This document shows positions 1-10,585 of a stretch of 64,000 bases of DNA, one piece after another. The translations under genes were made by a program, and so were the position numbers. Origin of the DNA: Camelus bactrianus (Eukaryota; Chordata; Mammalia; Artiodactyla; Camelidae); contig NW_027413958.1 of the NCBI RefSeq assembly GCF_048773025.1, forward strand, positions 1,382,001 to 1,446,000. The letters are read 5' to 3'. The number at the start of each line of letters is the position of its first letter. The first letter of the stretch is position 1. Under the pieces are notes generated by a model. That model worked only from the letters and a program-made list of their open reading frames with translations. It had not been told where the DNA came from and did not search any database.

Positions 1-456
1 TGCGGGCTGCTGGGGAAAGTTGGGGGTTGGGCTGGAAAAGCAGGTAGCATCTAGTGCTTCCCCATGGACAAGTTAGGTAATTAGCGGACTTCCCCCTGCC
101 AGGGAACAACTGTGACACCAGGAAGCTGCGTGGAGTGCGGCCCTAAAACTCACCCACACAGTCACACGTGTTCCGGAATTCTGAGTGTGGGGAGGTTCCG
201 TCTTCTGTCTTCAGCACCCGGGATCTCCTAGGAGCCCTTCGAGTGTCTTCCCAGAATCCCTCCCACTGCGGGCTGCCGGGGAAAGGCGGGTGTTGGGCTG
301 GAAATTCAGGTAGCATCTAGTGCCTCCCCATGGACAGGGGAGGTAATTAGCGGACTTCCACCTGCCAGGGAACAACTGTGACACCAGGAAGCTGCGTGGA
401 GGGCGGCCCTGAACCTCACCCACACAGTCACACGTGTTCCGGAATTCTGAGTGTGG
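1..456. repeat. Left-edge block repeated 39 monomers downstream
   Basis: Bases 1-456 match 10375-10830 at a spacing of 10374 bp, exactly 39 monomers. Shared private variants include 'ctgctggggaaagttggg', 'catggacaagttagg' and 'cctaaaactcacc'. One difference is visible at 360 versus 10734. A third relative of the first part starts at 13301. The block is cut by the window edge, so the duplicated segment may extend further left. Confidence 0.8.
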
Positions 457-3400
457 GGAGGTTCCGCATTCTGTCTGCAGCACCCGGGATCTCCTAGGAG
501 CCCTTCGAGAGTCTTCCCCGAGTCCCTCCCTGTGCGGGCTGCCGGGGAAATGCGGGGGTTGGACTGGAAACGCAGGTAGCATCTAGTGCCTCCCCATGGA
601 CAAGGGAGGAAATTAGCGGACTTCCACCTGCCAGGGAACACCTGTGACACCAGGCAGCTGCGTGGAGGGCGGCCCCGAACCTCCCCAACACAGTCAACCG
701 TGTTCCGGAATTCTGAGTGTGGGGAGGTTCCGTCTTCTGTCTGCAGCACCCGGGATCTCCTAGGAGCCCTTCGAGAGTCTTCCCCGAGTCCCTCCCTGTG
801 CGGGCTGCCGGGGAAAGGAGGGGGTTGTGCTGGAAACGCAGGTAGCATCTAGTGCCTCCCCATGGACAGGGGAGGTAATTAGCGGACTTCCACCTGCCAG
901 GGAACACCTGTGACACCAGGCAGCTGCGTGGAGGGCGGCCCCGAACCTCCCCCACACAGTCAACCGTGTTCCGGAATTCTGAGTGTGGGGAGGTTCCGTC
1001 TTCTGTCTGCAGCACCCGGGATCTCTTAGGAGCCCTTCGAGTGTCTTCCCAGAGTCCCTCCCTGTGCGGGTTGCCGGGGAAAGGAAGGGGTTGTGCTGGA
1101 AACGCAGGTAGCATCTAGTGCCTCCCCATGGACAGGGGAGGTAATTAGCGGACTTCCACCTGCCAGGGAACACCTGTGACACCAGGCAGCTGCGTGGAGG
1201 GCGGCGCAGAACCTCCCCCACACAGTCAGCCTTGTTCCGGAATTCTGAGTGTGGGGAGGTTCCGCCTTCTGTCTGCAGCACCCGGGCTCTCCTAGGAGCC
1301 CTTCGAGAGTCTTCCCCGAGTCCCTCCCTGTGCGGGCTGCCGGGGAAATGCGGGGGTTGGACTGGAAACGCAGGTAGCATCTAGTGCCTCCCCATGGACA
1401 AGGGAGGAAATTAGCGGACTTCCACCTGCCAGGGAACACCTGTGACACCAGGCAGCTGCGTGGAGGGCGGCCCCGAACCTCCCCAACACAGTCAACCGTG
1501 TTCCGGAATTCTGAGTGTGGGGAGGTTCCGTCTTCTGTCTGCAGCACCCGGGATCTCCTAGGAGCCCTTCGAGTGTCTTCCCCGAATCCCTCCCACTGCG
1601 GGCTGCCGGGGAAAAGCGGGGGTTGGGCTGGAAACTCAGGTAGCATCTAGTGCCTCCCCATGGACTGGGGAGGTAATTAGCGGACTTCTCCCTGCCAGGG
1701 AACACCTGTGACAACAGGCAGCTGCGTGGAGGGCGGCCCAGAACCTCCCCCACACAGTCAGCCGTGTTCCGGAATTCTGAGTGTGGGGAGGTTCCGTCTT
1801 ATGTCTGCAGCACCCGGGATCTCCTAGGAGCCATTCGAGTGTCTTCCCAGAGTCCCTCCCTGTGCGGGTTGCCGGGGAAAGGAGGGGGTTGTGCTGGAAA
1901 CGCAGGTAGCATCTAGTGCCTCCCCATGGACAGGGGAGGTAATTAGCGGACTTCCACCTGCCAGGGAACACCTGTGACACAAGGCAGCTGCGTGGAGGGC
2001 GGCCCAGCACCTCCCCCACCACGGTCAACCGTGTTCCGGAATTCTGAGTGTGGGGAGGTTCCGTCTTCTGTCTGCAGCACCCGGGATCTCCTAGGAGCCC
2101 TTCGAGTGTCTTCCCAGATTCCCTCCCTGTGCGGGTTGCCGGGGAAAGGAGGGGGTTGTGCTGGAAACGCAGTTGCATCCAGTGCCTCCCCATGGACAGG
2201 GGAGGTAATTAGCGGACTTCCACCTGCCAGGGAACAACTGTGACACAACGCAGCTGCGTGGAGGGCGGCCCTGAACCTCACCCACACAGTCAAACGTGTT
2301 CCGGAATTCTGAGTGTGGGGAGGTTCCGTCTTCTGTCTGCAGCACCCGGGTTCTCCTAGGAGCCCTTCGAGTGTCTTCCCAGTGTCCCTCCCTGTGCGGG
2401 CTGCCGGGGAAAGGCGGGGGTTGGGCTGGAAATGCAGGTTGCATCTTGTGCCGCCCCATGGACAAGGGAGGTAATTAGCGGACTTCCCCCTGCAAGGGAA
2501 CACCTGTGACACCAGGCAGCTGCGTGGAGGGCGGCCCCGAACCTCCCCCACACGGTCAGCCGTGTTCCGGAATTCTGAGGGTGGGGAGGTTCCGTCTTCT
2601 GTCTGCAGCACCCGGGATCTCCTAGGAGCCATTCAAGTGTCTTCCCAGAGTCCCTCCCTGTGCGGGCTGCCGGGGAAAGGAGGGGGTTGTGCTGGAAACG
2701 CAGGTAGCATCTAGTGCCTCCCCATGGACAGGGGAGGTAATTAGCGGACTTCAACCTGCCAGGGAACACCTGTGACACCAGGCAGCTGCGTGGAGGGCGG
2801 CCCTGAACCTCACCCACACAGTCATCCGTGTTCCGGAATTCTGAGTGTGGGGAGGTTCCGTCTTCTGTCTGCAGCACCCGGGTTCTCCTAGGAGCCTTTC
2901 GAGTGTCTTCCCCCAGTCCCTCCCTGTGCGGGTTGCCGGGGAAAGGCGGGGGTTGGGCTGGAAACGCAGGTAGCATCTAGTGCCTCCCCATGGACAGGGG
3001 AGGTAATTAGCGGACTTCTCCCTGCCAGGGAACACCTGTGACACCAGGCAGCTGCGTGGAGGGCCGCCCAGAACCTCCCCCACACAATAAGCCGTGTTCC
3101 GGAATTCTGATTGTGGGGAGGTTCCGCCTTCTGTCTGCAGCACCCGGGATCTCCTAGGAGCCCTTCGAGAGTCTTCCCCGAGTCCCTCCCTTTGCGGGCT
3201 GCCGGGGAAAGGAGGGGGTTGTGCTGGAAACGCAGGTAGCATCTAGTGCCTCCCCATGGACAGGGGACGTAATTAGCGGACTTCCACCTGCCAGGGAACA
3301 CCTGTGACACCAGGCAGCTGCGTGGAGGGCGGCCCCGAACCTCCCCCACACAGTCAACCGTGTTCCGGAATTCTGAGTGTGGGGAGGTTCCGTCTTCTGT

Positions 3401-4423
3401 CTGCAGCACCCGGGATCTCTTAGGAGCCCTTCGAGTGTCTTCCCAGAGTCCCTCCCTGTGCGGGTTGCCGGGGAAAGGAAGGGGTTGTGCTGGAAACGCA
3501 GGTAGCATCTAGTGCCTCCCCATTGACAGGGGAGGTAATTAGCGGACTTCCACCTGCCAGGGAACACCTGTGACACCAGGCAGCTGCGTGGAGGGCGGCG
3601 CAGAACCTCCCCCACACAGTCAGCCTTGTTCCGGAATTCTGAGTGTGGGGAGGTTCCGCCTTCTGTCTGCAGCACCCGGGATCTCCTAGGAGCCCTTCGA
3701 GAGTCTTCCCCGAGTCCCTCCCTGTGCGGGCTGCCGGGGAAATGCGGGGGTTGTACTGGAAACGCAGGTAGCATCTAGTGCCTCCCCATGGACAAGGGAG
3801 GAAATTAGCGGACTTCCACCTGCCAGGGAACACCTGTGACACCAGGCAGCTGCGTGGAGGGCGGCCCCGAACCTCCCCCACACAGTCAACCGTGTTCCGG
3901 AATTCTGAGTGTGGGGAGGTTCCGTCTTCTGTCTGCAGCACCCGGGATCTCCTAGGAGCCCTTCGAGTTTCTTCCCCGAATCCCTCCCACTGCGGGCTGC
4001 CGGGGAAAGGCGGGGGTTGGGCTGGAAACTCAGGTAGAATCTAGTGCCTCCCCATGGACAGGGGAGGTAATTAGCGGACTTCTCCCTGCCAGGGAACACC
4101 TGTGACACCAGGCAGCTGCGTGGAGGGCGGCCCCGAACCTCCCCCACACAGTCAGCCATGTTCCGGAATTCTGAGTGTGGGGAGGTTCCGTCTTATATCT
4201 GCAGCACCCGGGTTCACCTAGGAGCCCTTCCAGTGTCTTCCCAGAGTCCCTCCCTGTGCGTACTGCCGGGGAAAGGAGGGGGTTGTGCTGGAAACGCAGG
4301 TAGCATCTAGTGCCTCCCCATGGACAGGGGAGGTAATTAGCGGACTTCCACCTGCCAGGGAACACCTGTGACACCAGGCAGCTGCGTGGAGGGCGGCCCC
4401 GAACCTCCCCCACACAGTCAGCC
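434..4423. repeat. 15-mer higher-order repeat, copy 1 (3990 bp)
   Basis: Fifteen monomers are repeated as a block at +3990. Comparison with copy 2 shows only two differences: 3111 (t, against g at 7101) and 3969 (t, against g at 7959). The block includes a private +1/-1 pair, an extra base near 2019 and a lost base near 2172, giving adjacent 267 and 265 bp monomers that recur in copy 2. The left limit is set by 'agtcacacg' before 434 against 'agtcagccg' before 4424. Confidence 0.93.
708..973 (+). repeat. Representative monomer (class B), EcoRI to EcoRI
   Basis: A near-consensus 266 bp unit. Landmarks counted from the EcoRI G as 1: EcoRI 1-6, PstI 34-39, SmaI 42-47, AvrII 52-57 at the centre of the perfect palindrome CTCCTAGGAG, TaqI at 64, a G-rich tract at about 95-117, NcoI 153-158, two CACCTG boxes at 184 and 198, PvuII 214-219, and TTCCGGAA running across the junction into the next unit. 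Each landmark occurs about once per monomer, so single digests should give a 266 bp ladder. Hand count gives about 63% GC and about 13 CpG. Class B markers are 'ggttgtgctgg', 'aaacgcag', 'catctagtg' and 'gacagggg'. The unit length is not divisible by three and no reading frame is conserved. Confidence 0.95.
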
Positions 4424-7400
4424 GTGTTCCGGAATTCTGAGTGTGGGGAGGTTCCGCATTCTGTCTGCAGCACCCGGGATCTCCTAGGAGCCCTTCGAGA
4501 GTCTTCCCCGAGTCCCTCCCTGTGCGGGCTGCCGGGGAAATGCGGGGGTTGGACTGGAAACGCAGGTAGCATCTAGTGCCTCCCCATGGACAAGGGAGGA
4601 AATTAGCGGACTTCCACCTGCCAGGGAACACCTGTGACACCAGGCAGCTGCGTGGAGGGCGGCCCCGAACCTCCCCAACACAGTCAACCGTGTTCCGGAA
4701 TTCTGAGTGTGGGGAGGTTCCGTCTTCTGTCTGCAGCACCCGGGATCTCCTAGGAGCCCTTCGAGAGTCTTCCCCGAGTCCCTCCCTGTGCGGGCTGCCG
4801 GGGAAAGGAGGGGGTTGTGCTGGAAACGCAGGTAGCATCTAGTGCCTCCCCATGGACAGGGGAGGTAATTAGCGGACTTCCACCTGCCAGGGAACACCTG
4901 TGACACCAGGCAGCTGCGTGGAGGGCGGCCCCGAACCTCCCCCACACAGTCAACCGTGTTCCGGAATTCTGAGTGTGGGGAGGTTCCGTCTTCTGTCTGC
5001 AGCACCCGGGATCTCTTAGGAGCCCTTCGAGTGTCTTCCCAGAGTCCCTCCCTGTGCGGGTTGCCGGGGAAAGGAAGGGGTTGTGCTGGAAACGCAGGTA
5101 GCATCTAGTGCCTCCCCATGGACAGGGGAGGTAATTAGCGGACTTCCACCTGCCAGGGAACACCTGTGACACCAGGCAGCTGCGTGGAGGGCGGCGCAGA
5201 ACCTCCCCCACACAGTCAGCCTTGTTCCGGAATTCTGAGTGTGGGGAGGTTCCGCCTTCTGTCTGCAGCACCCGGGCTCTCCTAGGAGCCCTTCGAGAGT
5301 CTTCCCCGAGTCCCTCCCTGTGCGGGCTGCCGGGGAAATGCGGGGGTTGGACTGGAAACGCAGGTAGCATCTAGTGCCTCCCCATGGACAAGGGAGGAAA
5401 TTAGCGGACTTCCACCTGCCAGGGAACACCTGTGACACCAGGCAGCTGCGTGGAGGGCGGCCCCGAACCTCCCCAACACAGTCAACCGTGTTCCGGAATT
5501 CTGAGTGTGGGGAGGTTCCGTCTTCTGTCTGCAGCACCCGGGATCTCCTAGGAGCCCTTCGAGTGTCTTCCCCGAATCCCTCCCACTGCGGGCTGCCGGG
5601 GAAAAGCGGGGGTTGGGCTGGAAACTCAGGTAGCATCTAGTGCCTCCCCATGGACTGGGGAGGTAATTAGCGGACTTCTCCCTGCCAGGGAACACCTGTG
5701 ACAACAGGCAGCTGCGTGGAGGGCGGCCCAGAACCTCCCCCACACAGTCAGCCGTGTTCCGGAATTCTGAGTGTGGGGAGGTTCCGTCTTATGTCTGCAG
5801 CACCCGGGATCTCCTAGGAGCCATTCGAGTGTCTTCCCAGAGTCCCTCCCTGTGCGGGTTGCCGGGGAAAGGAGGGGGTTGTGCTGGAAACGCAGGTAGC
5901 ATCTAGTGCCTCCCCATGGACAGGGGAGGTAATTAGCGGACTTCCACCTGCCAGGGAACACCTGTGACACAAGGCAGCTGCGTGGAGGGCGGCCCAGCAC
6001 CTCCCCCACCACGGTCAACCGTGTTCCGGAATTCTGAGTGTGGGGAGGTTCCGTCTTCTGTCTGCAGCACCCGGGATCTCCTAGGAGCCCTTCGAGTGTC
6101 TTCCCAGATTCCCTCCCTGTGCGGGTTGCCGGGGAAAGGAGGGGGTTGTGCTGGAAACGCAGTTGCATCCAGTGCCTCCCCATGGACAGGGGAGGTAATT
6201 AGCGGACTTCCACCTGCCAGGGAACAACTGTGACACAACGCAGCTGCGTGGAGGGCGGCCCTGAACCTCACCCACACAGTCAAACGTGTTCCGGAATTCT
6301 GAGTGTGGGGAGGTTCCGTCTTCTGTCTGCAGCACCCGGGTTCTCCTAGGAGCCCTTCGAGTGTCTTCCCAGTGTCCCTCCCTGTGCGGGCTGCCGGGGA
6401 AAGGCGGGGGTTGGGCTGGAAATGCAGGTTGCATCTTGTGCCGCCCCATGGACAAGGGAGGTAATTAGCGGACTTCCCCCTGCAAGGGAACACCTGTGAC
6501 ACCAGGCAGCTGCGTGGAGGGCGGCCCCGAACCTCCCCCACACGGTCAGCCGTGTTCCGGAATTCTGAGGGTGGGGAGGTTCCGTCTTCTGTCTGCAGCA
6601 CCCGGGATCTCCTAGGAGCCATTCAAGTGTCTTCCCAGAGTCCCTCCCTGTGCGGGCTGCCGGGGAAAGGAGGGGGTTGTGCTGGAAACGCAGGTAGCAT
6701 CTAGTGCCTCCCCATGGACAGGGGAGGTAATTAGCGGACTTCAACCTGCCAGGGAACACCTGTGACACCAGGCAGCTGCGTGGAGGGCGGCCCTGAACCT
6801 CACCCACACAGTCATCCGTGTTCCGGAATTCTGAGTGTGGGGAGGTTCCGTCTTCTGTCTGCAGCACCCGGGTTCTCCTAGGAGCCTTTCGAGTGTCTTC
6901 CCCCAGTCCCTCCCTGTGCGGGTTGCCGGGGAAAGGCGGGGGTTGGGCTGGAAACGCAGGTAGCATCTAGTGCCTCCCCATGGACAGGGGAGGTAATTAG
7001 CGGACTTCTCCCTGCCAGGGAACACCTGTGACACCAGGCAGCTGCGTGGAGGGCCGCCCAGAACCTCCCCCACACAATAAGCCGTGTTCCGGAATTCTGA
7101 GTGTGGGGAGGTTCCGCCTTCTGTCTGCAGCACCCGGGATCTCCTAGGAGCCCTTCGAGAGTCTTCCCCGAGTCCCTCCCTTTGCGGGCTGCCGGGGAAA
7201 GGAGGGGGTTGTGCTGGAAACGCAGGTAGCATCTAGTGCCTCCCCATGGACAGGGGACGTAATTAGCGGACTTCCACCTGCCAGGGAACACCTGTGACAC
7301 CAGGCAGCTGCGTGGAGGGCGGCCCCGAACCTCCCCCACACAGTCAACCGTGTTCCGGAATTCTGAGTGTGGGGAGGTTCCGTCTTCTGTCTGCAGCACC

Positions 7401-8413
7401 CGGGATCTCTTAGGAGCCCTTCGAGTGTCTTCCCAGAGTCCCTCCCTGTGCGGGTTGCCGGGGAAAGGAAGGGGTTGTGCTGGAAACGCAGGTAGCATCT
7501 AGTGCCTCCCCATTGACAGGGGAGGTAATTAGCGGACTTCCACCTGCCAGGGAACACCTGTGACACCAGGCAGCTGCGTGGAGGGCGGCGCAGAACCTCC
7601 CCCACACAGTCAGCCTTGTTCCGGAATTCTGAGTGTGGGGAGGTTCCGCCTTCTGTCTGCAGCACCCGGGATCTCCTAGGAGCCCTTCGAGAGTCTTCCC
7701 CGAGTCCCTCCCTGTGCGGGCTGCCGGGGAAATGCGGGGGTTGTACTGGAAACGCAGGTAGCATCTAGTGCCTCCCCATGGACAAGGGAGGAAATTAGCG
7801 GACTTCCACCTGCCAGGGAACACCTGTGACACCAGGCAGCTGCGTGGAGGGCGGCCCCGAACCTCCCCCACACAGTCAACCGTGTTCCGGAATTCTGAGT
7901 GTGGGGAGGTTCCGTCTTCTGTCTGCAGCACCCGGGATCTCCTAGGAGCCCTTCGAGTGTCTTCCCCGAATCCCTCCCACTGCGGGCTGCCGGGGAAAGG
8001 CGGGGGTTGGGCTGGAAACTCAGGTAGAATCTAGTGCCTCCCCATGGACAGGGGAGGTAATTAGCGGACTTCTCCCTGCCAGGGAACACCTGTGACACCA
8101 GGCAGCTGCGTGGAGGGCGGCCCCGAACCTCCCCCACACAGTCAGCCATGTTCCGGAATTCTGAGTGTGGGGAGGTTCCGTCTTATATCTGCAGCACCCG
8201 GGTTCACCTAGGAGCCCTTCCAGTGTCTTCCCAGAGTCCCTCCCTGTGCGTACTGCCGGGGAAAGGAGGGGGTTGTGCTGGAAACGCAGGTAGCATCTAG
8301 TGCCTCCCCATGGACAGGGGAGGTAATTAGCGGACTTCCACCTGCCAGGGAACACCTGTGACACCAGGCAGCTGCGTGGAGGGCGGCCCCGAACCTCCCC
8401 CACACAGTCAGCC
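4424..8413. repeat. 15-mer higher-order repeat, copy 2 (3990 bp)
   Basis: Direct tandem copy of 434-4423. Similarity to the start of the unit runs on to about 8446, where 'ccgcattctgtctgcag' of the unit is replaced by 'ccgtcttatatctgcag'. The unit therefore begins a third time for only about 30 bases before the pattern breaks. The +1/-1 monomer pair of copy 1 is conserved at about 6009/6162, which shows it predates the duplication. Confidence 0.93.
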
Positions 8414-9219
8414 GTGTTCCGGAATTCTGAGTGTGGGGAGGTTCCGTCTTATATCTGCAGCACCCGGGTTCACCTAGGAGCCCTTCCAGTGTCTTCCCAG
8501 AGTCCCTCCCTGTGCGTACTGCCGGGGAAAGGAGGGGGTTGTGCTGGAAACGCAGGTAGCATCTAGTGCCTCCCCATGGACAGGGGAGGTAATTAGCGGA
8601 CTTCCACCTGCCAGGGAACACCTGTGACACCAGGCAGCTGCGTGGAGGGCGGCCCCGAACCTCCCCCACACAGTCATCCGTGTTCCGGAATTCTGAGTGT
8701 GGGGAGGTTCCGTCTTCTGTCTGCAGCACCCGGGATCTCCTAGGAGCCATTCGAGTGTCTTCCCAGAGTCCCTCCCTGTGCGGGCTGCCGGGGAAAGGAG
8801 GGGGTTGTGCTGGAAACGCAGGTAGCATCTAATGCCTCCCCATGGACAGGGGAGGTAATTAGCGGACTTCCACCTGCCAGGGAACACCTGTGACACCAGG
8901 CAGCTGCGTGGAGGGCGGCCCCGAACCTCCCCCACACAGTCATCCGTGTTCCGGAATTCTGAGTGTGGGGAGGTTCCGTCTTCTGTCTGCAGCACCCGGG
9001 GTCTCCTAGGAGCCATTCGAGTGTCTTCCCAGAGTCCCTCCCTGTGCGGGCTGCCGGGGAAAGGAGGGGGTTGTGCTGGAAACGCAGGTAGCATCTAGTG
9101 CCTCCCCATGGACATGGGATGTAATTAGCGGACTTCCACCTGCCAGGGAACACCTGTGACACCAGGCAGCTGCGTGGAGGGCGGCCCTGAACCTCACCCA
9201 CACAGTCACACGTGTTCCG
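8156..9219. repeat. Homogenised single-monomer run
   Basis: Monomers 8156-8421 and 8422-8687 share the rare set 'tcttatatctgcag', 'ttcaccta', 'cttccagtg' and 'gcgtactgcc', also seen once at 4166-4431 in copy 1 of the 15-mer. The next two units, 8688-8953 and 8954-9219, are near copies of each other with 'gtcatccg' and 'gccattcgag'. This looks like recent one-monomer duplication at the edge of the 15-mer block. Confidence 0.8.
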
Positions 9220-9749
9220 GAATTCTGAGTGTGGGGAGGTTCCGTCTTCTGTCTGCAGCACCCGGGATCTCCTAGGAGCCATTCGAGTGTCTTCCCAGAG
9301 TCCCTCCCTGTGCGGGCTTCCGGGGAAAGGAGGGGGTTGTGCTGGAAACGCAGGTAGCATCTAGTGCCTCCCCATGGACAGGAGAGGTAATTAGCGGACT
9401 TCCACCTGCCAGGGAACACCTGTGACACCAGGCAGCTGCGTGGAGTGCGGCCCCGAACCTCCCCCACACAGTCAACCGTGTTCCGGAATTCTGAGTGTGG
9501 GGAGGTTCCGTCTTCTGTCTGCAGCACCCGGGATCTCCTAGGAGCCCTTCGAGTGCCTTCCCAGAGTCCCTCCCTGTGCGGGTTGCCGGGGAAAGGAGTG
9601 GGTTCTGCTGGAAACGCAGGTAGCATCCAGTGCCTCCCCATGGACAGGGGAGGTAATTAGCGGACTTCCACCTGCCAGGGAACACCTGTGACACCAGGCA
9701 GCTGCGTGGAGGGCGGCCCTGAACCTCACCCACACAGTCACACGTGTTC
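9220..9749. repeat. Two class B monomers without a clear long partner
   Basis: Ordinary 266 bp monomers with private changes such as 'ggcttccgggg' near 9315, 'cgagtgccttcc' near 9550 and 'ggagtgggttctgctgg' near 9595. I saw no long block of which they are a copy. Confidence 0.7.
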
Positions 9750-10585
9750 CGGAATTCTGAGTGTGGGGAGGTTCCGTCTTCTGTCTGCAGCACCCGGGTT
9801 CTCCTAAGAGCACTACGAGTGTCTTCCCAGAGTCCCTCCCTGTGCGGGCTGCCGGGGAAAGGCGGGGGTTGGGCTGGAAAAGCAGGTAGCATCTTGTGCC
9901 TCCCCATGTACAAGGGAGGTAATTAGCGAACTTCCCCCTGCAAGGGAACACCTGTGACACCAGGCAGCTGCGTGGAGGGCGGCCCCGAACCTCCCCCACA
10001 CAGTCAGCCGTGTTCCGGAATTCTGAGGGTGGGGAGGTTCCGTCTTCTGTCTGCAGCACCCGGAATCTCCTAGGAGCCATTCGAGTGTCTTCCCAGTTTC
10101 CCTCCCTGTGCGTGTTGCCGGGGAAAGGAGGGGGTTGTGCTGGAAACGCAGGTAGCATCTAGTGCCTCCCCATGGACAGGGGAGGTAATTAGCGGACTTC
10201 CACCTGCCAGGGAACACCTGTGACACCAGGCAGCTGCGTGGAGGGCGGCCCCGAACCTCCCCCACACACTCATCCGTGTTCCGGAATTCTGAGTGCGGGG
10301 AGATTCCGTCTTCTGTCTGCAGCACCCGGGATCTACTAGGAGCCCTTCGAGAGTCTTCCCCGAGTCACTCCCGGTGCGGGCTGCTGGGGAAAGTTGGGGG
10401 TTGGGCTGGAAAAGCAGGTAGCATCTAGTGCTTCCCCATGGACAAGTTAGGTAATTAGCGGACTTCCCCCTGCCAGGGAACAACTGTGACACCAGGAAGC
10501 TGCGTGGAGTGCGGCCCTAAAACTCACCCACACAGTCACACGTGTTCCGGAATTCTGAGTGTGGGGAGGTTCCGTCTTCTGTCTT
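9750..10585. repeat. Three-monomer block, copy 1 of an 11-mer-spaced duplication
   Basis: Matches 12676-13511 at +2926 bp, 11 monomers. Shared rare variants include 'cacccggaatctcc', 'cccagtttccctcc', 'gcgtgttgcc', 'cacactcatccg', 'gtgcggggagattcc' and 'tcactcccggtgcgg'. The right part overlaps the block that also matches the left edge of the window. Confidence 0.8.

Noticed and set aside
586-852. Plus-strand 60-89 codon frames (MPPHGQGRK..., MFRNSECGE...)
   Set aside because: They are the opposite-strand shadows of the same repeat and recur with monomer or HOR spacing.
708-973. CENP-B box
   Set aside because: TTCG occurs at 'ccttcgagtg', but the required A and CGGG positions do not follow. 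On the other strand 'attcggggaagacac' keeps TTCG and the A but lacks CGGG. No monomer I read has a full box.
708-973. RNA polymerase III B box or tRNA/SINE origin
   Set aside because: 'cccttcgagtg' shares only the TTCGA core and 'aggttccgtc' lacks the R-A pair. There is no A box at proper spacing and no A-rich tail.
494-1114. Family of about 206-residue proteins on the minus strand (MLPAFPAQP... type)
   Set aside because: Frames shift each monomer because 266 is not a multiple of three. Starts and stops come from fixed repeat landmarks, and composition is just the GC-rich repeat. No domain, ribosome-site or gene context supports coding.
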